Notes: generated by a model not told the origin, from the sequence alone. Counted from the stretch's first letter, positions 41,401-49,361 are shown. The stretch is DNA of 64,000 nt from Caprimulgus europaeus (GCA_907165065.1 OU015525.1:2053251-2117250); one strand, 5' to 3'. Numbers and translations: made by a program.

Positions 41401-43074
41401 TGGTGTGTCTGTATGCAGAATTGGGAAAAAAAACAACCAAAAAACCAAAGTTCTTCTCCTCATCTTCCCTTCCAAGCAGCACCTGCTATTTAGACAAGGC
41501 CTTGGGTAAACTCTAACCTGGTTTAAGGTTGCAACCTCTTTAGCTACAGGCAAGAGAGGCCAGGCTCAAGTGACTCAAGATCAGATTGATCCTTGTTTAG
41601 CCAAGGTTGAGATCTCAATACTCACTCAGGGAAAAAAAAAACACCTCTAAAACCTGGCTGAGATTTGGGTTTTTTGGTTGTTGGGTTGGTTTTCTTTCTA
41701 TTTTTTTTTTTTTTGCTGAAGGGCTGCAGAAACACAACTCTCTTTGCTGAAGAACAAGTTTGGAAAATTATATACTTGCAAGAAGAGATCAGATTACAAG
41801 GTAAATTCATTACAGGTTTATAAAGCTGGATCCCAAGGGACAAACCTAACGGGAGACACACTTAAAACAGCACCAAAAACTAATGTTTATCTATTTTTTT
41901 CTTGCAAAAAGCAGTGTTTTTTAAAGCTTCTTCAACCCCAGGAGTGTGCACTGCCACTCAAGGGACAACAGGGAAAGTGGAGCAGTGGGGTCAGTGGCAG
42001 CCTGAGGACAATCCTCGTTGGTTTCACCTCGTTGTTACTAATTAAACAAGTGACGCCAGCGGAACTATCGGCCCCATCTCGCACGCAGAACTTTCCTTGT
42101 GGGCAGCTCCTGGGGGGAGAAGCTTGTCAGTGAGCAACAACCTGCCTGGTACATCCAACAGTGATGGAGGGGACAGGTAATGCTTGGCTGGATCATCTTC
42201 CTATAGGCAGGAAGAAGAAAAAGTCAAAAGAAAGGAGAATTTTGTTAGAAGGAGTCACTGGGAGGTTTGGAGATGGAGCCAATGGAAGAAGATGTGATGG
42301 AAGAGTGAAGTTTAAGAGGTGATGAGCTATCAGATTGCTGTGTAGAGCTGCTTATGGTTGAGCTACTGGACACATTTCTATCACAATTACAGAATCCCAG
42401 AATTGCCTGGATTGGAAAATACCTTTAAGAGCACCAAGTGCAATCATTAACCCAACACTGACCAGTCCCCACTAACCCATGTCCCTCAGCACTGTGTCTA
42501 CACGACTCTTCAATCCCCCCAGGGATGGGGACTCCACCACTGCCCTGGGCAATCCCTTCCAATGCCCGAGAACCCTTTCAGCAAAGAAATTCTTCCTCAC
42601 ATCCAATCTCAACTGCCCTTGGTGCAACTTGAGGCCATTTCCTCTTGTCCTGTCCCTTGGTCCTTGGTTGAACAGAGCCACCCCCACCTCTCTCCACCCT
42701 CCTTTCAGGGACTTGGACAGAGCCAGAAGGTCTCCCCTCAGCCTCCTTTTCTCCAGGCTCAACAACCCTAGTTCCCTCAGCTGAAAGTTAAACCCTTCCC
42801 CAGCCAGCCCTGCCACCCCCCAGCACAGTCTGATGGCCAGGATGGACCTGCATCCCCACCCATGGGGACCACCATCCTCATGGACCAGACAGGGACACCC
42901 AGCCCCATGGAGCATCAGTTGGGTTCTCTACCACCCTGCACCCACCCACAACACCCCACCACTGTGTCTCACCTTCCGGGTGCTGCCGCTCTTCAGGGCT
43001 TGCAGGAGGACAAGGCCACTGTCCCTGTCCCCCTCCTTGTCCCCAGCCGGGCTCTCCTCCTCAGGGGGCATCAT
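8245..43074 (-). CDS. RHPN1: rhophilin-1, complete, 15 coding exons
   Basis: Rhophilin is a cytoplasmic scaffold that binds GTP-loaded Rho. It links Rho signalling to the cytoskeleton and to membrane traffic. The 15 exons (listed separately) join in phase into about 676 residues, against about 670 in human. Order: HR1 coiled-coil Rho-binding region, about residues 35-115; BRO1 domain, about 120-500, with [23 protein letters not shown] domain, about 520-610, with carboxylate-binding loop GFGFTL; and a basic Ser/Lys-rich tail ending VGDNEAM. The segment PKTHQKPE between BRO1 and PDZ, and [14 protein letters not shown] before the PDZ, favour RHPN1 over RHPN2. All introns are GT-AG. Introns, especially the first (about 12 kb), are filled with CR1 copies. 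It lies head to head with TOP1MT, as in mammals. Confidence 0.95.
8464..9453. mobile_element. fossil solo LTR, split by a CR1
   Basis: Begins TGTGATAGTTTCACTGGG and ends ACAACCAGGACA. It resembles a widespread bird LTR containing GAGATAAGAACAGTTTAATA and CACCACCCGCTGACC segments. Flanks GAGAGG (8458-8463) and GAGGGG (9454-9459) look like a 6-bp target duplication with one difference. A CR1 at 8661-8944 interrupts it, so the LTR is the older of the two. It overlaps the start of RHPN1 intron 14. Confidence 0.75.
8661..8944 (+). mobile_element. CR1 LINE 3' end, nested in an LTR
   Basis: Starts near GACAGAACAAGAGGTGATGG and ends at GATTCTGTGATTCT. Only the last 280 bp or so of the element are present. 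LTR sequence continues on both sides. Confidence 0.85.
9589..9747 (-). CDS. RHPN1: RHPN1 coding exon 14 (PDZ, second half)
   Basis: Exactly 53 codons between CACCACAG and GTAAGT. It encodes [20 protein letters not shown] and AEVVQLLKS, the second half of the PDZ fold. Confidence 0.95.
10085..10946 (+). mobile_element. CR1 LINE, 5'-truncated
   Basis: One of the longer copies, about 860 bp. It starts within ORF2 (GACCTGGACACACTGGAGAG), passes the HLGRNNPR and LELERVQ-type motifs, and ends near CATGCTGTGATTCA. Lies in RHPN1 intron 13, opposite to the gene. Confidence 0.9.
11903..12049 (-). CDS. RHPN1: RHPN1 coding exon 13 (PDZ, first half)
   Basis: 49 codons from [12 protein letters not shown] through the PDZ loop [16 protein letters not shown] to CAA, with donor GTGAGT. 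Strongly conserved with rhophilins. Confidence 0.97.
12318..12415 (-). mobile_element. possible old CR1 3' remnant
   Basis: A diverged stretch resembling antisense CR1 (ATTGGAAGGACTTCAGGAGG). Short and weak, in RHPN1 intron 12. Confidence 0.35.
13299..13375 (-). CDS. RHPN1: RHPN1 coding exon 12 (BRO1-PDZ linker)
   Basis: Acceptor CCTACCACTAG opens 77 bases encoding PKTHQKPE then [10 protein letters not shown], with donor GTATGT. The split Pro codon joins exon 11 in phase. The match to human RHPN1 PKTHQKPE settles the acceptor over an internal AG 47 bases further in, which would break the frame. Confidence 0.92.
13668..13862 (-). CDS. RHPN1: RHPN1 coding exon 11 (BRO1 end)
   Basis: Encodes [20 protein letters not shown], then [17 protein letters not shown] and APDIH. 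These match the distal BRO1 helices of rhophilins. Donor GTGAGT after a split codon. Confidence 0.95.
14247..14310. repeat. 32-bp tandem duplication
   Basis: Two adjacent, practically identical copies of a unit starting AATTAACTTCTCTCCATCG, in RHPN1 intron 10. Confidence 0.85.
14656..14670. repeat. short TA microsatellite
   Basis: A run of about seven TA dinucleotides in RHPN1 intron 10. Confidence 0.7.
16158..16277 (-). CDS. RHPN1: RHPN1 coding exon 10
   Basis: Encodes [17 protein letters not shown] and DPEERRKLG, a less conserved BRO1 loop segment. Human has ELPTHEQ and LEERRQLG here. Donor GTAAGC. A second AG six bases inside the exon could serve as an alternative acceptor. Confidence 0.88.
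17423..17862 (+). mobile_element. CR1 LINE 3' end
   Basis: Begins in the [16 protein letters not shown]-like ORF2 end and finishes TTTTATGATTCTATGATCC. In RHPN1 intron 9. Confidence 0.88.
18814..18970 (-). CDS. RHPN1: RHPN1 coding exon 9 (BRO1)
   Basis: 52 codons plus one base, starting [12 protein letters not shown] and ending IALCDCP, with donor GTGAGT. Contains [15 protein letters not shown], typical of rhophilin BRO1. Confidence 0.95.
19126..19313 (-). CDS. RHPN1: RHPN1 coding exon 8 (BRO1)
   Basis: Encodes [20 protein letters not shown], then [13 protein letters not shown] and LQLAQEAAR. Acceptor TTGTGCAG and donor GTGAAT. Confidence 0.95.
19616..19845. repeat. 115-bp tandem duplication
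   Basis: Two adjacent copies of a 115-bp unit starting GCCATGTGGCAAAGGAGAGC differ at only a few bases, with the first bases of a third copy following. In RHPN1 intron 7. Confidence 0.92.
19974..20140 (-). CDS. RHPN1: RHPN1 coding exon 7 (BRO1 core)
   Basis: Encodes [16 protein letters not shown] and [20 protein letters not shown], the most conserved BRO1 stretch. Donor GTACGT after a split codon. Confidence 0.97.
20439..20563 (-). CDS. RHPN1: RHPN1 coding exon 6 (BRO1)
   Basis: Encodes [19 protein letters not shown] and [16 protein letters not shown]. Acceptor CCCCACAG and donor GTGGGT. Confidence 0.96.
20676..21117 (+). mobile_element. CR1 LINE 3' end, variant subfamily
   Basis: Begins ATTGGTGAAGGGTTTAGA and ends ATCCAATGATTC. 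Its subfamily matches the inverted copy at 30955-31425 and differs from most other CR1 here in its 3' region. In RHPN1 intron 5. Confidence 0.82.
21302..21331. repeat. ATT microsatellite
   Basis: About ten perfect ATT triplets in RHPN1 intron 5. Confidence 0.9.
22049..22126 (-). CDS. RHPN1: RHPN1 coding exon 5
   Basis: 26 codons, [18 protein letters not shown] then ELRQ, the start of the BRO1 domain. Acceptor CCATCCAG and donor GTTGGT, which is weak but fixed by phase and homology. Confidence 0.93.
22520..22595 (-). CDS. RHPN1: RHPN1 coding exon 4
   Basis: Encodes [20 protein letters not shown], the strongly conserved entry to BRO1. Acceptor TTCTTCCAG and donor GTGAGC. Confidence 0.96.
24345..25215 (-). 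mobile_element. CR1 LINE, long 5'-truncated copy
   Basis: Antisense on the plus strand from CAGAGAATGGTTTGGGTTGG, through the ORF2 end, to a distal ORF2 segment (ACTTGGCCTTGTTGAACCTC). In RHPN1 intron 3, same orientation as the gene. Confidence 0.85.
26073..26201 (-). CDS. RHPN1: RHPN1 coding exon 3 (HR1 end)
   Basis: Encodes [20 protein letters not shown] then [14 protein letters not shown], the coiled-coil end of the HR1 Rho-binding region. Acceptor TTTTGTAG and donor GTATAC. Confidence 0.97.
27066..27463 (+). mobile_element. CR1 LINE 3' end
   Basis: Begins AAAGGTTGAGGGAGCTGGGC and ends CCATTCCATGATTCTTT. In RHPN1 intron 2. Confidence 0.88.
27464..29682. other. RHPN1 intron 2 sequence, no gene seen
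   Basis: AT-rich intronic sequence with several poly-T and poly-A runs, for example near 28510, 28862 and 29035. Only short unsupported open frames. Confidence 0.5.
29683..30380 (+). mobile_element. CR1 LINE, 5'-truncated
   Basis: About 700 bp from GATCATGAGCAGCCCTGAGG, with the ORF2 end around 29716-30114 still open, to ACCATTCTGTGATTTT. In RHPN1 intron 2. Confidence 0.88.
30659..30777 (-). CDS. RHPN1: RHPN1 coding exon 2 (HR1), NAGNAG acceptor
   Basis: Encodes [20 protein letters not shown] and [16 protein letters not shown] of the HR1 Rho-binding region. The acceptor reads CAGCAG, so splicing can include or omit one Gln before GCDPL. Human also has Gln here. Using the second AG moves the start to 30774. 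Confidence 0.95.
30838..31482 (-). mobile_element. CR1 LINE interrupted by a second CR1
   Basis: Outer parts at 30838-30954 and about 31426-31482 form one antisense CR1 end: GGTTGCTCAAAGCC on the left resumes as CTCATCCAACCTGGCCCTG on the right. The middle is another CR1. Confidence 0.8.
30955..31425 (-). mobile_element. CR1 LINE nested in another CR1
   Basis: Starts ATCATTGGATGTTGTGAGTT, the antisense 3' end, and runs to the ATTTTATGTCCCTCCTCTGG region. Same variant subfamily as 20676-21117. Confidence 0.82.
31545..31648 (+). mobile_element. short CR1 3' end
   Basis: About 100 bp from GAGCAACCTGGTCTAGTGG to ACCATTCCATGCTTTT, in RHPN1 intron 1. Confidence 0.85.
31649..32974. other. RHPN1 intron 1 sequence, no gene seen
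   Basis: Unique intronic sequence with only short frames lacking splice or homology support. Confidence 0.5.
32975..33789 (+). mobile_element. CR1 LINE, best-preserved copy
   Basis: About 815 bp. The C-terminal 160 or so residues of ORF2 (reverse transcriptase tail, [18 protein letters not shown], then [20 protein letters not shown]) are still open over 32978-33472. It ends ATTCTGTGATTCTGTGAT. Probably one of the youngest CR1 here. 5'-truncated, so not mobile. Confidence 0.92.
33790..35204. other. RHPN1 intron 1 sequence, no gene seen
   Basis: Unique intronic sequence, CpG-poor. An open frame at 33874-34290 has no recognisable product or splice context. Confidence 0.5.
35205..35495 (+). mobile_element. 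CR1 LINE 3' end, diverged
   Basis: Contains ACTGGACATCAGGAAGCATT and GGACTAGATGATCATTTTAG. More diverged than most copies. In RHPN1 intron 1. Confidence 0.75.
35496..36411. other. RHPN1 intron 1 sequence, no gene seen
   Basis: Unique intronic sequence with no recognisable element. Confidence 0.5.
36412..36846 (+). mobile_element. CR1 LINE 3' end
   Basis: Starts AAAAAGGTGATCAGAGGGTT, holds the ORF2 end [13 protein letters not shown], and ends ACCATTCTATGACATC. In RHPN1 intron 1. Confidence 0.88.
36847..38047. other. RHPN1 intron 1 sequence, no gene seen
   Basis: Unique intronic sequence. No supported exon or repeat apart from a short AT-rich run just before the next CR1. Confidence 0.5.
38048..38519 (+). 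mobile_element. CR1 LINE lacking its usual 3' tail
   Basis: Contains the ORF2 motif [20 protein letters not shown]. It stops abruptly after GTGTTCAAGGTCAGGTA instead of at an ATTCTATG tail, so both ends are missing. Confidence 0.85.
38722..38781 (+). mobile_element. 60-bp CR1 fragment
   Basis: An internal ORF2 piece (GTCAAGAGAGGTTCTTCTTC to GGTGAGGCCACA) without neighbours, similar to 33217-33275. Confidence 0.75.
38782..39639. other. RHPN1 intron 1 sequence, no gene seen
   Basis: Unique intronic sequence. Short open frames only. Confidence 0.5.
39640..39955 (+). mobile_element. CR1 LINE 3' end
   Basis: From TACAACTACCTGAAAGGAGG to CCTTACTGATTCTATGACTG. A diverged subfamily shared with 52130-52378. 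Confidence 0.82.
39956..42387. other. RHPN1 intron 1 sequence, AT-rich, no gene seen
   Basis: No supported exon. AT-rich stretches lie around 40840-40900 and 41040-41270, with a poly-T run near 41700. Confidence 0.5.
42388..42783 (-). mobile_element. CR1 LINE 3' end
   Basis: Starts CAGAATCCCAGAATTGCCTG (antisense 3' end) and reaches the [19 protein letters not shown] region. It lies about 190 bp from RHPN1 exon 1. Confidence 0.85.
42973..43074 (-). CDS. RHPN1: RHPN1 coding exon 1
   Basis: Two adjacent ATG codons (43074 and 43071) open [20 protein letters not shown], ending at donor GTGAGA in phase with exon 2. The acidic start resembles the human RHPN1 N-terminus. A CACACTCAG 24 bases upstream of the first ATG could be an acceptor, implying a non-coding first exon in the CpG-rich block. 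Confidence 0.85.
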
Positions 43075-43289
43075 CTCCAGGGGCACAGCATCCACAGGCT
43101 GAGTGTGGGTGGGCCCACAGCTGGGGGCTCCTGCCTGACCCCACAGGGTGGGCTCTGGGGCTCAGTGTCCCTTCCTTGGGCTGCTCTAGTTCTCCTGGCC
43201 CAGCCTTATCTTGGGTGGGGGCTTAAACCCCCCCTCTAGGCTGATGTGATGCTGCCCACCCCCATGCACCTAACCCACAGCCTGCTTCC

Positions 43290-44040
43290 CCCCTTGCAGA
43301 GCTACCCCAGCTCAGGGGGTTTGGGAGGGGCAAAGCCCCAAACCCCCTTTGCAGAGCTACACCAGTTGGAGCAGAACCCCTTATAGAGCTCCCCCAGATG
43401 GGAGGGGGTAAACCCCCTCAGACCCCCTTATAAAGCTACCCTAGATGGGGGGGGGCACAATCACCTACAGAACACCCCCCCCCCCTTACAGACTCCCCCC
43501 CTCCCCTTACAGAGCTACCCCAGATGGGAGGGGGTAAAGCCCCACAGACACCCTCCCCTGCTTATAGAGATACCCTAGATTGGGGGGGGGGGGGGGATTA
43601 AGCCCCAAAGACCTCCTTACAGACCACCCCACCCCCCTTATAGAGCTAACCCAGATGGGGGGGTACAAACACCTACAGACCCCTCATTACAGACCCACCC
43701 CAGACTGGGGGGGTAAGATCCCCCCTTACAAAGTTACCCCAGATGGGGAGGGGGGGGTAGTTAAGCCCCTCAGAGACCCCCCCTTATAGAGCTACTCCAA
43801 ATTGGGGGTTTTGGGGGGGCAAAGCCCCATAGATCCCCTTACAGCGTTACCCTAAATGGGGGGACACAAAGCCCCACAGACCCCCCTCCTTTACAGGAGC
43901 TTCCCCAGTCAATAGGGTGGAGGGAACCCCCCCCAAAACCCCCTCACAAGAGCTACCCCACCTATTGGAGGGGGGGAAGGGGAGCGAACCCCCTTTGCAG
44001 ATCTACCCCAGACCGGGTGGACCCCCCCCAAACCCCCTTA
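43290..44040. repeat. C/G-rich degenerate tandem repeat
   Basis: About a dozen irregular copies, spaced about 55-75 bp, of a motif like TTACAGAGCTACCCCAGATG followed by a G-run and then CCCC-rich sequence. It lies between RHPN1 exon 1 and the promoter block, so it is probably in the RHPN1 5' intron or UTR. G-runs of 8-12 bases are frequent. Confidence 0.8.
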
Positions 44041-44470
44041 CAGATCTGCCCTCACTGCGGGAGTGACAGACAGACTCCCCCCACCCCCGCTGAATGCAGC
44101 CCCAGGCCCCCCCCGGGCGCTTAAACCCCCGCTCACCCCCTCAGCGGCCCCGGCGCCGGGAGCGAAGGCACCGCCCGCCCCGCCGCTGCATAAGCGGGGT
44201 GATGGGGAGGGGCTAAAGGTGACTTTAACCAATGGGAGAGGGGGATGACACAGATGGACGGCGGCACTGTCCAATGGGAGCGCGGAACAGGCAGAGGCGG
44301 GAGGGGAGGAAGGAGGAGGCTCAGGGAGAGGAGGGGCGGAGGGGGGGGCTGTCGCCCGTGGCAACGGTGGGAATTAGAACGCCGAGGACGTCACGGGAGG
44401 GGCGGGGCCTCGTGGGGCCCCTCCCACCGACACAGCTGGGCGCGCGCACCCTTCCTGGCACCACATCTGG
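44040..44470. promoter_or_regulatory. CpG-rich bidirectional promoter candidate
   Basis: The densest CpG block of the window, between the divergent RHPN1 and TOP1MT genes. CCAAT boxes lie at 44229-44233 and 44271-44275. A GC box (GGGGCGGGGCC) is near 44398, and a CRE-like GACGTCAC is at 44387-44394. No strong TATA box. Start sites on either strand cannot be fixed from sequence. Confidence 0.7.
44232..44470 (+). CDS. TOP1MT: possible TOP1MT first coding exon
   Basis: An open frame from ATG at 44232 inside the CpG block (MGEGDDTDGRRHC, then Arg-rich sequence) ends at GG before a GTGAGG donor. Its phase fits the acceptor at 49838, giving Gly-Lys-Arg-Lys. No homology was recognised, and no better upstream exon was found. 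Treat as a candidate only. Confidence 0.22.
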
Positions 44471-44730
44471 GTGAGGGTCCGCTCCCCCTCCAGCCACATC
44501 TGGATGACCCCATCTCCAACCCCCCCAACATCTGGGTGAGGGTCCGCTCTACCCCCAGCCACATCTGGATGACCCCACCTCCAACTCCCAACATCTGGGT
44601 GAGGGTCCGCTCCCCCCCCAGCCACATCTGGATGACCCCACCTCTAACCTCCCCAACATCTGGGTGAGGGTCCACTCCACCCCCAGCCACATCTGGATGA
44701 CCCCACCTCCAACCACCTCTCCCAACATCT
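44462..44730. repeat. minisatellite, about 64-bp unit, four copies
   Basis: Units contain CATCTGGGTGAGGGTCC and CCACATCTGGATGACCCC, alternating. The CTGG/GTGAGG donor-like site recurs at 44471, 44536, 44599 and 44664. Confidence 0.9.
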
Positions 44731-44957
44731 GTCCTGTTGCCCCTACAATCCCCACACCCCCCTCCCATGCAACCCCTGAGCTCCCCATCCCAAAACACAT
44801 CTGGGCTGCTGTGACGAGGGGTTGGGGGGGGGGGGGGGAAATAAGGCAGCACCCATCCCGCACCCCCCCACCACCCTCAGCTCTGTTCTGCCCCAAAGCT
44901 GTGCCCCAGGTGCTCCCCTTTTTGTGACCCCTCAGCTGCATTGCCCCCCCCAAAAAA

Positions 44958-45256
44958 AAAACCCACCAAACAAATAATATATAGAATATTATATTTATAT
45001 AATAAATTTACATAATAAATGTATTTATATATATAAATACAATATATTTATATATAAGAAATTATAGATATAATATATAAAACAATATATTTTATATTAA
45101 AATATATAATGTATATAAAAATAATATAATTTTTATATATAAATAATATATATTTATTTTTATATATATTTATAATATATATATTTATTTCTTACATATA
45201 TTTATAATATATATATTTATTTTTTTATATATATATAAATAATATATATATATATT
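44958..45256. repeat. AT-rich low-complexity tract
   Basis: About 300 bp almost purely A and T, with many TATATA runs, just after the promoter region and directly before a CR1. Confidence 0.9.
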
Positions 45257-45267
45257 TGTGTATAAGC

Positions 45268-45592
45268 ACCTTTCAGGTGTCTATAAGAAAGCTGGAGAAG
45301 AACTGGTCACAAGGACATGGAGCAACAGGACGAGGGGTGATGGTTTTAAGATAGAAAAGGGGAGATGTAGGTTGGATATTAGGAAAAAGTTCTTCAATAT
45401 GAGGGTGGTGGATCATTGGGACAGGTTGCCCAGGGAGGTAGTGGAAGCCCCATCCCTGGAGATGTTCAAGGTCAGGCTTGATGGGGCTCAGGACAACCTG
45501 CTCTAGTGAAGATGTCCCTGCTCACTGCAGGGGGGTTGGATTAGATGACCCTTGAGGGTCCCTTCCAACCCAAGACATTCTATGATTCTACA
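45268..45592 (+). mobile_element. CR1 LINE 3' end
   Basis: Begins in the ORF2 end (GGTGTCTATAAGAAAGCTGG) and ends GACATTCTATGATTCTAC. Confidence 0.87.
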
Positions 45593-46369
45593 TCAAATAT
45601 AAATGAAATGGAAAAAATTATCAGGGATTGGAAAAATCCAGTTTCCAAGGTATTTGTGGGACCCTAAGGTGTGCAGTGCCCGGTATGGGGATGCTGAGCT
45701 GGGTTGTCACAGCATGTGTCACCATGAAAAATTCCCTTAGTATTTCCTGACATCTGGCTTAATTTCTATAATGGAATTAATGAGAATGAATTAATTAATC
45801 TTATTCACATCACGAGGGCACAAGAAATATGGTACAGATACAACTGTTTAACGAAGAGGAAAAAATAATTAACCCAGCATATATTAAACTTTTTTTATTG
45901 CATTAATTTATTTTCTAATTGCCTGAATATATTAAACTATTTCCACCTTTCCCAACCAATTTTTCCTTGTTGGGGCTTTGAGGATCACTCGCAATCCCAG
46001 GGAAGGGAATATTTTAGGACAAGTTTTTCTCTCCCTTCTGGATTTACCAATCTGAAAGGTGCTGCTGGCCTAGGAAAGTGGAATTATTGTTTAATCTGGA
46101 ATAGCAGCAATATTTTTCTGGGTGAATATCGCAGTGGTTTGCAAAGAAAAGTGTTTTAATCATGTGGCTGTGATCACCTGCACACTGGGAAGCACCTCAC
46201 ATGAGGTATCTAATCCTCTGCTGATGAGGAATCTGCCTTCAGCCTGATTGGGATTGGGATATTGTCATGGATTTGACCCTCAACAACTCATTGTGGTGTC
46301 ACCAAATCACGTAGAGATCCCCTTTCCAGTCTGGTTTTCGCTGAAAGTTTTCACTTTGAAAACTTCTCC
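45593..46369. other. TOP1MT upstream or first-intron sequence, no gene seen
   Basis: AT-rich unique sequence without recognised exons. Confidence 0.5.
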
Positions 46370-46507
46370 CTGGACGTGTTCTCGGCCAGGTTGGATGAGG
46401 CTTTGAGCAACCTGGTCTAGTGGAAGGTGTCCCTGCTGCTGGCAGGGGGGTTGGAACTGGGTGAGCTTTAAGGTCCCTTCCAACCCAAACCATTCTGTGA
46501 TTCCATG
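46370..46507 (+). mobile_element. short CR1 3' end
   Basis: From TGGACGTGTTCTCGGCCAGG to CCATTCTGTGATTCC. Confidence 0.87.
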
Positions 46508-46761
46508 GAAGATGAGCCAGACCCGCTTTATGGTCCACATTTCCTCACTGCAGAACCCTGGATGGAACCATCCTGCTCCCATCTCTCCAGTTGTGAAGAC
46601 TGTCTGCAAAGGGAAAATAGATGAAGATATATAAAACTCAATTATTAAGAGGTTGAACCCAAGTTGAGCTTGAGCAAGGTGTATAGACACACTGGAGCTG
46701 GTTTAGGTTGGGAGAGGCTTCTCGCAGCTCACCTACCCTGTAAACCCCACCGTTTCCCATC

Positions 46762-47418
46762 ATAGAAGCATAGAATGGTTTGGGTTGGAAAGGACCTTAA
46801 AGATGACCTAATTCCACCCCTCCAATGTGGACAGGGCTGCCAACCACTAGATCAGGCTGCCCAGGGTCCCATCCAACCTGGCCTTGAATGCCTCCAGGGA
46901 TGGGACATCTACAACTTCTCTGGGCAACCTGTTGCAGTGCCTCACCACTCACTGGGTGAAAAGTTTCCTCTGAATATCTGACCTAAATCTCCCTTCTCTC
47001 AGTTTAAAACCATTTCCCCTTGTCCTGTCACCATCTGCCCATGTCAGAAGTTGCTCTCCTTCCTATTGAGAAGGTCCCTTGAAGTCCTGAAAGGCTGCAA
47101 TGAGATCTCCCTGGAGCTTTCTCTCCTCCAAGCTCAACAAGCCCAGCTCCCTCAACCTTTCTTCAGCAGAGAGGTGCTCCAGCCCTTGGATCATCTTCCT
47201 GGCTCTCCTCTGGACCTGCTCCAACAGCTCCACATCTTTCTTGTGTTGGGTGCTCCAGGCCTGGACGCAATACTCCAGATGGGACCTCCCAAGGGCAGAG
47301 TAAAAGGGGACAATCCCCTTCCTCACCCTGTTGCCCACCCCTCTTTTGATGCTGCCCAGGATACAGTTGGTCTTCCAGGCTGCATCATAGACATCTCTGT
47401 TGGCATGGAGAGCTTGGG
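46762..47418 (-). mobile_element. CR1 LINE, 5'-truncated
   Basis: Antisense from TAGAATGGTTTGGGTTGG through the ORF2 end ([20 protein letters not shown]) to about 47418. Confidence 0.88.
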
Positions 47419-47799
47419 AGAAACCTTCACCAAGCATCAGGGCTGAATAAATCTATATGGGACCCAGGGTGAAAATGGAAAAAAATTAAAATATACACCA
47501 GTCCTCAGCTTGGCAGAAGGTGGCCGAGAGTGAACAAGCCCTGGCATGAAGTCATCCCTTCCTGCTCCCTTCCCCGGGGCTGGCTCTCATCCCTTGACAA
47601 CTTTTACTCATCCAGCAAGAAAGGTGGCTTGGATGCTTTTTCCACGGGGATCAAAGAGGCTTTCCCAAAACCAGCCCTGCCTCTGGGGGTTTCCGCTCTT
47701 GGCCGCAAACTGGGAGGCACCTTCCCAGGAGAACGTGTGGCCCCGCTACTCACCACGGTCAGGGATCTCACCATGAGACAATGCACATTTTTTCCTCAG
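47419..47799. other. no gene seen
   Basis: Moderately GC-rich unique sequence. An open frame at 47530-47820 lacks recognisable product or splice support. Confidence 0.45.
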
Positions 47800-48032
47800 A
47801 AACTCAAGATTAGATGTTAAGAAGAAATTCTTTGCTGTGAGGGTGGTGAGACAGTGTCCCAGGTTGCCCAGAGAAGGTGTGGCTGCTCCTCCCTGGAAGT
47901 GTTCTCGGCCAGGTTGGATGAAGCTTTGAGCAACCTGGTCTAGTGGAAGGTGTCCCTGCTGCTGGCAGGGGGGTTGGAACTGGATGAGCTTTAAAGTCCC
48001 TTCCAACCCAAACCAGTCTGTGATTCTATGAT
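47800..48032 (+). mobile_element. CR1 LINE 3' end
   Basis: From ACTCAAGATTAGATGTTAAG to CAGTCTGTGATTCTATGA. Confidence 0.87.
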
Positions 48033-49361
48033 TTTTGGGAAAAGCTGATGTTTCTTCATGTTGTGCAGAGCATCCATGGTCCCTTTGACCCCTTCCCAGC
48101 ATCACTGCTTGCACCAGGTTGAGGATGGTTGAGAACATCTTGAGGTTCAGCTGTGATGAGGTGCTTGATGGCAAACATGGGCAGGTGAAATCAATAGACC
48201 CACCTGCATGAAATAGGGCTGGAGAGGAGTGGGATGGGTGAGTGCTTCTGGATGAATGTTGTAGACCACAGTGTGCAGTACCTTGCAAAATTTGACCTCT
48301 GTACCCAATGTCTGGGCTCAAAGACACCTCCACATCTAACCATGGAGCTCTGATGGGTAAAAGACAGCTGAGAAAGGCTGGATTTTAGGACTAATTTAAT
48401 GATGTAATTGCAGAGGGGAGGTCTCCTGGAAGGGAAATATCTTTAATTTAAAGACAATGTATTTGACCTAATTCTCCACCTGAATGTACAAAGAGTTTTC
48501 CCTCTAGCAGGTCTTCTTGCTATGAAGATGCTGGCTTATGGTTCTTCTCAAATTCAGCTTTTGGGTTAAATTTGGGCTAAAACTTCATTTCCCAGGGTGC
48601 ATCTTGGGCTGAGAACTTCCAATCAGGGCTGAGGGAGTCTTTAAATAAGCTGCCTGCAGGGAAGTAGTGACCTTAGGGGGGCAGCTGGGTAAGGGGTGAG
48701 GTCCTCTCCAGTCTGGGTGGCTTTGAGGGCATATGTAACCCTGTACTGAGTGAGTGTGGTCCCACCAGCAGCTGTGAGTGCTCACAACTCAGCAAAGGCT
48801 GGTAAAATATGGAGGTTTTTAATGTGTTTTCTACTCCTTTAAAAGTTTGCAGGATGTTTTATGGTGCTCTGTAGCTTGTACTCCTTAAAAAAATCTGTGT
48901 TTTTTTTCCTCAGTGAGAAGGTTCTTCATGGGTAGGGGCCACTTTGGTGTTGTTTGAAGATTGTCTTTATTTCTTGCATCCTCTAAGGCCTTGAGTTTCC
49001 AGGGGAAGTAGTAATTTGGGGAGGAAGAGGATCTGCCATTTCCAACAGCAGCTCAGGAACTGAGCTCAAGGCTTTTCTATTTGATGTTCTACTTGGGTCC
49101 TTGTTAAAGCCTATGGGTAGCTGCAGACTTCAGGGTTGAGAGGTGGAGTGGATATCTCTTGGGATATCCTCAAGAAACCTTCAAAACTGGACTGCTGCTG
49201 GCCAAATATCACCTCCATCTCATTGCAGTGGTCATCCTTGAGGATGCTGTCTTAACCTTGTGTCACATCTCAAAGAGCTGGTGGGTAACGGAGCCATGGG
49301 AGTCTCAAGGGCCAGTGGAGTGAAGAAGAGCAACAGCAGGTGGGTACCATGGGGCATGGCA
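48033..49361. other. no gene seen
   Basis: Unique sequence upstream of the first firm TOP1MT exon, probably first intron. No exon recognised. Confidence 0.45.

Noticed and set aside
44038-44364. Minus-strand 108-codon Pro/Ala-rich frame as the RHPN1 N-terminus
   Set aside because: The frame follows from high GC content. The ATG exon at 43074 already matches the rhophilin start and joins exon 2 in phase.
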